DNA of 33,935 bases, taken from assembly GCA_964568795.1 (NCBI GenBank), contig CAZMRQ010000010.1:1-33935 (forward strand), read 5' to 3'. The notes under the pieces were generated by a model, which made no database searches, was not told where the DNA came from, and was given only the letters and a program-made list of their open reading frames with translations. Below are positions 25,799-32,587 of this stretch, in pieces (within the stretch, counting starts at the first letter, position 1; each line of letters opens with the position of its first letter). The stretch comes from CAZMRQ01 sp964568795 (lineage in GTDB: Bacteria; Pseudomonadota; Gammaproteobacteria; Comchoanobacterales; Comchoanobacteraceae). A program made the translations under genes and the position numbers.

Positions 25799-26249
25799 TC
25801 ATTTCAGCCAAATATTAATATCTGGACGGTCACTCTTACCCAATGTCGTTGGTGATTTAACTTGACCAGACAAACAAAACCACTCCGTCAACACTGGCTC
25901 GAATGATTTCAACTCCACTTCAAATACCCCTTGCCATCGGTAACACCCACATAAATACCAAGTGGTTGTTTTCACAAATATCCATTCACAACAAGGCAAA
26001 TCGAGAAATTGAGCCAGCAGCATGCATTTCTTTTTTAATTTGACAGGCATGCTGCAGCTCTTCCAGCCGACAGCTCTTTGCGAAACAATAAAATAATTGC
26101 CACATTTGACAACACGCACTAAGACTCCTTTTGGCCATTTGCACTGAAACCAATATTGCTTAGCAATCCAATAATTGTCTTTTGGAACAAGGTGTGTAAA
26201 AGGACTTTCGGTAATGGTTTTGATGGCATGTGACTTAGCATGCTTCATC
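25484..26249. repeat. 766-bp direct repeat, left copy
   Basis: Identical over its whole length to 28844-29609 (constant offset 3360 bp), by line-by-line comparison. It holds the 3' part of the DUF3757-like gene (plus) and the 3' half of the pseudo-ATP-grasp gene (minus). In this copy the plus-strand gene is intact and the minus-strand gene is cut at 26249, where an IS481 remnant begins. Confidence 0.97.
25799..26248 (-). pseudogene. 5'-truncated copy of the pseudo-ATP-grasp gene
   Basis: An open frame of 149 codons identical to the last 149 residues of the 276-residue protein at 29159-29989, starting at what is M128 in the full protein. The N-terminal half is missing because the repeat ends at 26249. 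The frame is still open and ATG-initiated, but there is no native promoter or ribosome-binding site; sequence upstream is transposase debris. Expression as a free C-terminal domain cannot be excluded. Confidence 0.85.
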
Positions 26250-26511
26250 TATATCTGCAACACTTGCCGATCCTTTATACAGTCTGTAGTATTCATGCCT
26301 CAACGTGCTGTTGCACGTTCCAGACAACCATTTCACTTGGGCAATTATGGAGGCAACACACACAGCTCTACCCCTCTGCTTTTACAGGTCTTCTCAAACT
26401 CTTTCATAAATTCACTTCCACCAACCGCTTGTATACTTTTTAACGTCACTGGCAGCCCTTGTGTCATATCTTTGTGTGGACACTTGCCACGGCTATTTGA
26501 CTCACCGGACA
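26250..26511 (-). pseudogene. IS481-family transposase remnant
   Basis: The minus strand is clearly homologous to the transposase at 111-685 (about its positions 260-565): stretches such as GAGTCAAATAGCCGTGGCAAG and GGTGGAAGTGA recur. It has an internal deletion of about 30 bp, frame disruption and stop codons (in the region matching LPPRS). It stops exactly where the 766-bp repeat begins, and the transposase word ATGAAGCA coincides with the repeat edge. Non-functional. Confidence 0.85.
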
Positions 26512-26848
26512 ACCCCAGGCATTAAAGTTCCACTGTGCTGATATACAATCAAATATGCAAACCAGAACACATGCAGACAATGATAGCAGAATACTCAAAA
26601 CACGTGAATCGATCAACAGTTCCGCGACTGTTCTTCAGCCTTATCATATAAACCCGTTAACAAAAGCAGCAGAAAGTCTCAAGACAGCTTCCGGGGAAAG
26701 TTTAAGCATACATAGTCATTCAAGAACGATGATTAAAATATGTAATCGCTCATAATTCATGCATGGGCACAAACCATACTATATCTTTCATAGATACAGC
26801 ATCAGCCTGATAAACCTGCGCTCACGAAGGAGCGCAGTATTGTTAAAA
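26512..26848. other. Intergenic region, 337 bp
   Basis: Lies between the IS481 remnant and the end of the 628-residue gene. A plus-strand open frame of 66 codons (26555-26755) lacks a ribosome-binding site and recognisable features. The only clear element is the hairpin at 26816-26837, listed separately. Confidence 0.5.
26816..26837 (-). terminator. Intrinsic terminator-like hairpin after the 628-residue gene
   Basis: Perfect 8-bp inverted repeat ctgcgctc-acgaag-gagcgcag, beginning 11 nt beyond the stop codon of the minus-strand gene. On the minus strand the loop is CTTCGT, a stable UUCG-type loop, followed by GTTTAT, a weak T-tract. Confidence 0.6.
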
Positions 26849-28735
26849 CTAGCTGACATGGGCAGACATTGATGAGGTTTGACTTTCCACAGGGGAATAC
26901 TCTGCCACTCTTTGAGCCTGGCTAAATAAAGTTGGATTATAAGCAGTTGTGTGTTCAGCTTGTGTTGACTCTCTGAGATCAGACTGAACCTCTTGCACCT
27001 GTAACGGTGCTGCAACGACTCGATATACATAGCCTTCCTTCACGCCTGCATTTTTCACAATGGATGGCCATTGTATACTGCGAGGTCCAGGATAAATGCT
27101 ATGCCATGATTCATGTTGTGGACAATCAGACAATAGCTTTGACATCATTAGATCTAGCATCGGTCTGACTGCTGTCTGATTCATACAGTTATCTAGTATA
27201 AATCGCATACACACAAATCCATGCTCATCAGACTCTGATGCAATAGCTTTGATAGATTGCTGCACCAAATCTGAGCTCATATCTTTGATTAAAATTTTTG
27301 CATGATTATTCACCACGTTTCTCAACTCTGATGCACTACTAGCTAATTTCATGCCCGTTAATACAGAGTAGATACTGAGGAATTTTCCCTGGAGATGTAA
27401 CTGCACATCTGCTTTAGGTACTTCAATGATGTCATTATTACCATGAGTTTTACTGTAGTAAAATAAATGCCATGCATCACCTCTATCATGCTTGGCTGTC
27501 ACATACATCTTTCTATTTCGAAGCATGGACATATGCTGATTGAAACTTTTAGGTGACACTTTAATGACTTGCTTATCAGCTACTGGCCGTGAATCCGTTT
27601 GATGAACCGCAACACCTTGACGACTAGCTAGTTGTGTAAATAACCATCCAGATCTAATACCTGAATCTTTACATGCACGTTGCCACACATCATCTGACAG
27701 ACGTGCAGGATATATCCTCTGCCAATCCACATTGCCGAATTTGATTAACTGTGATAGAAAATTCACTTTATTTTGTGCTTTATCAAGAATATTGAGAACA
27801 AGCCCATCATTTAAATTTGCATTCATAAGTAGATTGTGTATCACATGAGATGAATAATCATCAATATGTTCTGACATCATCGGTGTAAACTCAATTAACT
27901 TTGTAAGAAGTATTGTTGCTAGAGAATCATTAGCAGACAGCAACTGTGAAACAATTTTCATCACGTGATGGCGATCACCTCTCTCGTATATCTGGGCCCA
28001 CATATTTTCATTATGCATTATCTTTTCAGTGATTTCACGACACAATGCCAATGAGAAATAACTATATAAAAGATCATCACCGAGTACATCTGATAAATGA
28101 TGTTCTATGGCTGCTGGCCAACCTTTTGCTAGCAAAATCTCGCTCTTATCAAGATTTTTTAGTGCCAAATAAGTCAGGTTACCGCGCACTAATACCCGTG
28201 CATAATCTTCACAAAATGCACTGTAAATCAAATCTGCAGCATTCTCTTCAAAATCTGTGTCAAGATCACTGTATGAACGCTCTAATATCTCATAGTCCAA
28301 CTCTGACTCTCTACTGGTTTGTAAAGACAATGCTAGAGTTTCAGTATCACTGTTATAACCATTATCCGGATCCATTTCTTCAATGTCGTTCCACTCCTCG
28401 ATTTGCGCCAACAATTGAATAAAATTTTCCTTAATCATAGATTCATAATGCCTCACGCTATGTTCATTTTTACTTAAGACACCCTGCCACAATACCACAG
28501 CTTTATGAGTAGACGAATCTATCGTATATACTAAACGATGGCAGCCACCCTGTCCGTAAAAAGACTTGTTTTTAATAACAAAAACACGAAAGCCACCCCG
28601 GTTCAGCTGAAAATATTGCTTGGCATTGTGTTGAGAGGTACGTATTTTTTCATCAATCTCATCAATCTCATCAGGAGAAAGCGAGAGATCACTAAAAAGT
28701 GACCTAAGTGCATGTTTATGTATCATTTTTATCAT
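26849..28735 (-). CDS. Protein of unknown function, 628 residues, with internal repeats
   Basis: Not recognised. Hydrophilic, mostly helical, no signal peptide. The N-terminal 100 residues (FQLNRGGFRVFVIKNKSFYG, CHRLVYTIDSSTHKAVVLWQG) may form a small alpha/beta domain, followed by an acidic linker (EEMDPDNGYNSDTET). Two copies of a module with consensus W-x-x-IYP, Trp, then K-x-x-G-(I/V)-(R/K)-x-G occur near residues 330 (WQRIYPARLSDDVWQRACKD) and 540 (WHSIYPGPRSIQWPSIVKNA), each preceded by a helical repeat. The ATG at 28726 (M4) has a better ribosome site (GGA, 9 nt) than 28735. It lies between the two 766-bp repeats, next to an IS481 remnant, so it probably arrived with the rearrangement. 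A terminator-like hairpin follows. Confidence 0.75.
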   Translation of the reverse strand: MIKMIHKHALRSLFSDLSLSPDEIDEIDEKIRTSQHNAKQYFQLNRGGFRVFVIKNKSFYGQGGCHRLVYTIDSSTHKAVVLWQGVLSKNEHSVRHYESMIKENFIQLLAQIEEWNDIEEMDPDNGYNSDTETLALSLQTSRESELDYEILERSYSDLDTDFEENAADLIYSAFCEDYARVLVRGNLTYLALKNLDKSEILLAKGWPAAIEHHLSDVLGDDLLYSYFSLALCREITEKIMHNENMWAQIYERGDRHHVMKIVSQLLSANDSLATILLTKLIEFTPMMSEHIDDYSSHVIHNLLMNANLNDGLVLNILDKAQNKVNFLSQLIKFGNVDWQRIYPARLSDDVWQRACKDSGIRSGWLFTQLASRQGVAVHQTDSRPVADKQVIKVSPKSFNQHMSMLRNRKMYVTAKHDRGDAWHLFYYSKTHGNNDIIEVPKADVQLHLQGKFLSIYSVLTGMKLASSASELRNVVNNHAKILIKDMSSDLVQQSIKAIASESDEHGFVCMRFILDNCMNQTAVRPMLDLMMSKLLSDCPQHESWHSIYPGPRSIQWPSIVKNAGVKEGYVYRVVAAPLQVQEVQSDLRESTQAEHTTAYNPTLFSQAQRVAEYSPVESQTSSMSAHVS

Positions 28736-28843
28736 TCCATTTTCATTATTCGTTTGTAGTATAAAGAACGATTCTTAAATTCACATTAATACATTCAAAC
28801 AAATCACATATTAGTGACATGATCAATTATTTACAGACACTTA

Positions 28844-29158
28844 ATATGGCACACCAAAGATGGCTGGAAAAGTTATGAGGTCTCATTTGCCACAGCAGTC
28901 ACTAGCTTCTCTGGTGCTCAGTGGCAAGGGTACAATGTTGGACGAGTGATCTGCTTGTACACAGGGGAGCAACAAAATGATTTCCCTGTACAAATCACAA
29001 TGAACTCATTAGTGCATGCCCCAACTAAGCCGGTGTGGCAGAATATCAAAGAAAACTATAATTGTGTGTCGGTTTCTGGAAATGTCTGTGATTGCCCATT
29101 TAGCTACGTCAAGACAAAACATGAAGACATCGATGAGGTGATTAAACAGCTCAACTAA
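28844..29158 (+). pseudogene. 5'-truncated copy of the DUF3757-like gene
   Basis: Identical to the last 315 bp of the gene at 25277-25798 but lacking the first 207 bp, including the signal peptide. Sequence upstream of 28844 is unrelated. The first in-frame start is a GTG at 28946 without a ribosome-binding site. Confidence 0.88.
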
Positions 29159-29609
29159 TCATTTCAGCCAAATATTAATATCTGGACGGTCACTCTTACC
29201 CAATGTCGTTGGTGATTTAACTTGACCAGACAAACAAAACCACTCCGTCAACACTGGCTCGAATGATTTCAACTCCACTTCAAATACCCCTTGCCATCGG
29301 TAACACCCACATAAATACCAAGTGGTTGTTTTCACAAATATCCATTCACAACAAGGCAAATCGAGAAATTGAGCCAGCAGCATGCATTTCTTTTTTAATT
29401 TGACAGGCATGCTGCAGCTCTTCCAGCCGACAGCTCTTTGCGAAACAATAAAATAATTGCCACATTTGACAACACGCACTAAGACTCCTTTTGGCCATTT
29501 GCACTGAAACCAATATTGCTTAGCAATCCAATAATTGTCTTTTGGAACAAGGTGTGTAAAAGGACTTTCGGTAATGGTTTTGATGGCATGTGACTTAGCA
29601 TGCTTCATC
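28844..29609. repeat. 766-bp direct repeat, right copy
   Basis: Exact copy of 25484-26249. Here the minus-strand gene (276 residues) is complete and the plus-strand gene is truncated, the mirror of the left copy. The two copies flank 2594 bp of different DNA (26250-28843). Confidence 0.97.
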
Positions 29610-29989
29610 ATGGTCGGCCACAACCAGAAAAACTGTGAGAAATGTTTTGGCTTATAACAAAAAAGCGGGGTAAGCACTTGATACAGTGCTGTAATAAATG
29701 CTTGCCATGAGTGGATATGATAGCTCGTTGGCTCTTGATAGTGATATCGGACCTGGCTCTGAATACGATCCACCACTTCTTCATAGAATAGATCATCACC
29801 TAATAGCTCATGTACTTGCCCATCAATCCCTACAGACATCCCTCGGCAAGGACTTGTCCAAACATGCCACTTCAAGGAAAGCATCTCAGCATGGCTCACT
29901 TTGATGACTTTCACCCTTTGAGCCTGCGCATACCGAATAACAAATTCAGAAAAATCTCCGCCTCGAGACAATACTAAAATTTTACGCAC
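29159..29989 (-). CDS. ATP-grasp-like protein lacking the metal-binding motif (peptide-modification operon)
   Basis: 276 residues, GTG start at 29989 preceded by GGGAG, overlapping the ATP-grasp ligase stop by 8 bp. The order of segments follows an ATP-grasp fold: a Rossmann-like opening (MRKILVLSRGGDFSEF), a lysine helix (MMKHAKSHAIKTI) at 127-138, WIAKQYWFQ with K157, VRVVKCGNYFIVSQR with R172, then IFVKTTTWYLCGCYRWQG where active enzymes have GIDLLF...YLLEINPSPG. The Glu-x-Asn that binds Mg-ATP is absent, so it may be an inactive partner or regulator of the neighbouring ligase. Cysteines are frequent (nine). Its 3' half lies in the 766-bp repeat. The fold call is by pattern only. Confidence 0.7.
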   Translation of the reverse strand: MRKILVLSRGGDFSEFVIRYAQAQRVKVIKVSHAEMLSLKWHVWTSPCRGMSVGIDGQVHELLGDDLFYEEVVDRIQSQVRYHYQEPTSYHIHSWQAFITALYQVLTPLFCYKPKHFSQFFWLWPTMMKHAKSHAIKTITESPFTHLVPKDNYWIAKQYWFQCKWPKGVLVRVVKCGNYFIVSQRAVGWKSCSMPVKLKKKCMLLAQFLDLPCCEWIFVKTTTWYLCGCYRWQGVFEVELKSFEPVLTEWFCLSGQVKSPTTLGKSDRPDINIWLK

Positions 29990-30848
29990 ATCTATCTCCC
30001 TGAGAAAGCAAGACAGCGGTGAGGTATTTTGAAATCATTGGCTCTTGCATATGCTCTTCAAAAAAAATATAACCTGGCGATGGATTTATCTCCAACAAAT
30101 AATGCTTGTCCTGCCAAAAAAGAAGATCTATGCCTGAAAAAATCAAACCCATTCGTGTAGTCAGATCCCGGCATGCTTGCATGACTTTCTGAGGGAGCTG
30201 AACAACCTCCCACCGATTTTGCTTGCTATACCGATAGTCCAAACTATCGCTGCAGATAGATTGAGCCACTATCTCATGACCTATACAATGCACTCTAATA
30301 TTATGTTGCCCGTGCTCGGGTTGAATTAATATAGGCTCATACGCATTTTCCCCCGTGTATCTTTTACAGATCGATCGATGTGCTGAGATTGATTTCATAA
30401 TATAGCTCTCTCGTTGCTTAGTGCTATTCACTAAAATCTCACTGGGCACTGTTTCAAGGCCCTCATGCTGTAAGTCGAGTTGATGCCATAATTTAGAGAA
30501 ATTATGTATCCCCTGAAGTGGTCTGTTCACCACTACCTCATAAAAACAGTCCAAACAGTGCTGTAAGCAATGGAACTGGTCTTCTCTAAGTCTGGATATA
30601 TTTTGCTCAGGGTGACGAAAATAGCGGTTATACACAGCAGATATTTGCTCATGTGCCAATGTTCCTGTAGCTGAATGAAACCCTTTTTCATCGATCATGA
30701 CATTGCCGCCTAATTGATGCAAATCAATGAAGTAGACATCATCAATCAGGCTATGCTGAATCAAAAACTCAGCATAGCCTTGAATAACTGGATCTTCTGG
30801 AAATCCCAGAAGAGCTAGCACAAGTCTGTCTCTATATCCAAAGAACAT
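29982..30848 (-). CDS. ATP-grasp ligase, probable ribosomal-peptide maturase
   Basis: 288 residues, RimK/MvdD-type ATP-grasp enzyme that activates carboxylates as acyl phosphates. Visible pattern: AVYNRYFRHPE (71-81), VNRPLQGIHNFSKLW (107-121), VPSEILVNS (134-142), K152 in YIMKSIS, ILIQPEHG with Q176, NIRVHCIG with R185, and the metal site D241 in SGIDLLFW plus E253/N255 in LLEINPSPGY. ATG 30848 is the only usable start (an in-frame stop lies two codons upstream) and overlaps the 3' end of the 44-residue peptide gene by 34 bp, implying tight translational coupling. The context (short peptide before it, ATP-grasp-like partner after it) matches graspetide clusters. The substrate is inferred to be the 44-residue peptide. 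Confidence 0.85.
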   Translation of the reverse strand: MFFGYRDRLVLALLGFPEDPVIQGYAEFLIQHSLIDDVYFIDLHQLGGNVMIDEKGFHSATGTLAHEQISAVYNRYFRHPEQNISRLREDQFHCLQHCLDCFYEVVVNRPLQGIHNFSKLWHQLDLQHEGLETVPSEILVNSTKQRESYIMKSISAHRSICKRYTGENAYEPILIQPEHGQHNIRVHCIGHEIVAQSICSDSLDYRYSKQNRWEVVQLPQKVMQACRDLTTRMGLIFSGIDLLFWQDKHYLLEINPSPGYIFFEEHMQEPMISKYLTAVLLSQGDRCA

Positions 30849-30949
30849 CCATCATCTTTGCCATCTTTTCCATCCTTGCCATCTTTCGTGTTTGATTTAG
30901 AACACTCCGCAAGTAATGGGCCAATGTGCCTTAATTTAAATTCTTCCAT
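30815..30949 (-). CDS. Candidate precursor peptide, 44 residues (graspetide-like)
   Basis: ATG 30949 follows a near-perfect Shine-Dalgarno (AGGAG at 30960-30956, 6-nt spacer) only 10 nt after the beta-solenoid gene. The peptide has a leader-like N-terminus MEEFKLRHIGPLLAEC, amphipathic and helical as in leaders read by ATP-grasp maturases, then SKSNT and a core-like KDGKDGKDGKDDG at 22-34 followed by CSLDIETDLC. Alternating Lys and Asp with Gly spacers would suit side-chain amide or ester cross-links made by an ATP-grasp enzyme. No signal peptide. Cys at 16, 35 and 44. The 3' end overlaps the ligase start. Alternative: a small regulatory leader peptide. Confidence 0.7.
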   Translation of the reverse strand: MEEFKLRHIGPLLAECSKSNTKDGKDGKDGKDDGCSLDIETDLC

Positions 30950-30959
30950 AGTTTTCTCC

Positions 30960-31478
30960 TTACTTTTGAATTATTTCGCCACCTTCAATATGGCTCACTA
31001 AAGCATCATGACTTGCATGAACCACGCCCTTGGCTCCAAGAAAACGAATATCTCTAATCGTTGCTCCTTGGGTCAAATAGACATGCGCTGTATGCTTCGC
31101 ATGAACAACCATATTTTGAATGTGACCCCCATTAATCACTGCATGATCTAAATGGCATTGAGCCTCATTGATCTTGCTGTGATCTGCCTTCAAAGATCCA
31201 CGATGCTGAACATAGTCCACAACACTATTATTCATCACCATATCCCCTGCAGAATGAAGCGAATGAATACCAGCATTAACTATTTTTATTGAACCATTCA
31301 ATGAGCATGTTGATAATACTTTGGTGCCATCTATAGTGATAAGACCAGTTCCTTGACATGTATCTATCTCACCCTGACCACAAACATAAGACCCATTATG
31401 CTGACTACAAACCTCAGCAGCTTGGACCGATTTCATGGCACAGACCATTAATGGTATTGAATATAATAACTGAATCAT
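30960..31478 (-). CDS. Exported protein with beta-solenoid-like repeats
   Basis: 172 residues from ATG 31478, chosen over an upstream in-frame ATG at 31613 because a perfect GGAGGA lies 6-7 nt upstream and the frame opens with a signal peptide (MIQLLYSIPLMVCAMKSVQA). The mature protein begins Cys-rich (VCSQHNGSYVCGQGEIDTCQ, then LSTCSLNGS), followed by short repeating strands (SIKIVNAGIHSLHSAGDMVM, VDYVQHRGSLKADHSK, LDHAVINGGHIQNMVVHA, VVHASHDALVSHIEGGEIIQ), the pattern of polymer-forming beta-helix proteins. Five or so strand repeats and many His/Asn are visible. It is the first gene of the peptide-modification operon. Its role (scaffold, carrier or surface target) is unknown. Confidence 0.72.
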   Translation of the reverse strand: MIQLLYSIPLMVCAMKSVQAAEVCSQHNGSYVCGQGEIDTCQGTGLITIDGTKVLSTCSLNGSIKIVNAGIHSLHSAGDMVMNNSVVDYVQHRGSLKADHSKINEAQCHLDHAVINGGHIQNMVVHAKHTAHVYLTQGATIRDIRFLGAKGVVHASHDALVSHIEGGEIIQK

Positions 31479-31502
31479 AAGCGTTCCTCCTTTACAGTGA
31501 TC

Positions 31503-31530
31503 AAGATAACTGTTGGGGAATATTTGCCAA
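31503..31530 (-). promoter_or_regulatory. Candidate promoter of the peptide-modification operon
   Basis: On the minus strand TTGGCA (31530-31525) and TATCTT (31508-31503) have a 16-nt spacer; the start codon of the exported protein is about 25 nt downstream. The gap to ubiA (31479-31673) shows no gene. Confidence 0.4.
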
Positions 31531-31673
31531 TACCGTAATTCACTTCTTATAGAAATAAAACACCACTTTATATAGAAAAAGCATAACAGCTGCACCCCAT
31601 TCTTATCCTTCATTTTTCAGAACATGTTCAGCCAATACAGCCATGAAGCACCAAAATATATGATCACTCAGCA

Positions 31674-32528
31674 TTAATAAGAAAAATGAGACAGCCATGT
31701 AGCCGATAACCAGAAAAGTCCAGCCCACCAAGCATTGTTGACAAAGCCACGCCAGTATTGCCCTGACCATAAGTCACGCACAACAACAAAAAACCACACT
31801 ATTAGCAAGCCATCAAGAAAAAACAAATGAAAAAAAGACATATAGAGCTGATACAGCAACATCATTGATAGGATAAACACCGCATAACTAAAAGTGATAA
31901 CAGCCCGTGCATAACGGCCCATGCTGATCACACTGGATTGAAGCATCAACCTCTGGTCATCTTCAATATCATTCAAAGCATACACACTATCAAAAGCAAA
32001 TATCCAAAATGCCACAGCCAAATAAAATACCCAAGCATGCCAATTAAGTGCCCCCTCACTAACCATAAAAGCATAGAGAACACCCTGCGAGAAAGTCAGT
32101 GCAAGAACTAACTGTGGCAATGCAAACCATCTTTTTGTTAATGGGTACACCACAATCAGAACCAATGAAAAGGGCACCAATTGAAAAATTTGAGAACCTA
32201 ATAAGATTGCAACAAGACCTGCAACAAATAAACATCCTCCTAGCCAACCAATAAAATAGCCCCCATTCCACTGCCCCAATGCTAAAGGCCGGGTGGCTGT
32301 TCGTTTCACCTGGATATCAATATCGCGATCAAGCCAATCATTGATGAGGCAACCTGCCGTCCTTGTGGCCCAAGTTCCCACAAAAAATAAGGCGCAAACA
32401 GACCATTCTGGCAATGGATGGCTTGGGAAAAACAGTGCACCATACGTGGGCCATAGCAACAGCCAAAAACCGGCAAGCTTGTCAAGCCGTAATCCTCTAA
32501 TCCAAACTGATGCCATTGCTTTTTTCAT
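31674..32528 (-). CDS. ubiA: 4-hydroxybenzoate polyprenyltransferase
   Basis: Integral membrane prenyltransferase joining the polyprenyl tail to 4-hydroxybenzoate in ubiquinone synthesis. The two Asp-rich motifs are present: NDWLDRDIDIQVKRTATRPL (first) and DSVYALNDIEDDQRL (second), with eight or so transmembrane helices and the family LLLWPTYGAL opening. ATG 32528 (284 residues) is chosen: it gives a normal distance to the first helix and follows GGGAG, although only 3 nt away; a GTG at 32564 would add 12 residues but has no ribosome-binding site. No ubiC is nearby. It diverges from the hydrolase at 32588. Confidence 0.93.
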   Translation of the reverse strand: MKKAMASVWIRGLRLDKLAGFWLLLWPTYGALFFPSHPLPEWSVCALFFVGTWATRTAGCLINDWLDRDIDIQVKRTATRPLALGQWNGGYFIGWLGGCLFVAGLVAILLGSQIFQLVPFSLVLIVVYPLTKRWFALPQLVLALTFSQGVLYAFMVSEGALNWHAWVFYLAVAFWIFAFDSVYALNDIEDDQRLMLQSSVISMGRYARAVITFSYAVFILSMMLLYQLYMSFFHLFFLDGLLIVWFFVVVRDLWSGQYWRGFVNNAWWAGLFWLSATWLSHFSY

Positions 32529-32587
32529 ATACTCCCGATAGGCTAAGCCTAAAATGAGACTCACTTAACAACAAGGATAGCCGAGCC

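Noticed and set aside
26175..26525. Plus-strand open frame of 116 codons
   Set aside because: It is the antisense shadow of the IS481 remnant; the same shadow occurs opposite the transposase at 271-594.
26555..26755. Plus-strand open frame of 66 codons in the mobile insert
   Set aside because: No ribosome-binding site, no recognisable features, and it lies in debris between an IS remnant and a terminator-like hairpin.
28946..29158. 70-codon frame starting with GTG
   Set aside because: It is the tail of the truncated DUF3757-like copy, with no start signals.
31479..31613. 45-residue N-terminal extension of the solenoid protein
   Set aside because: A perfect GGAGGA and a signal peptide mark ATG 31478, and the candidate promoter lies within the putative extension.
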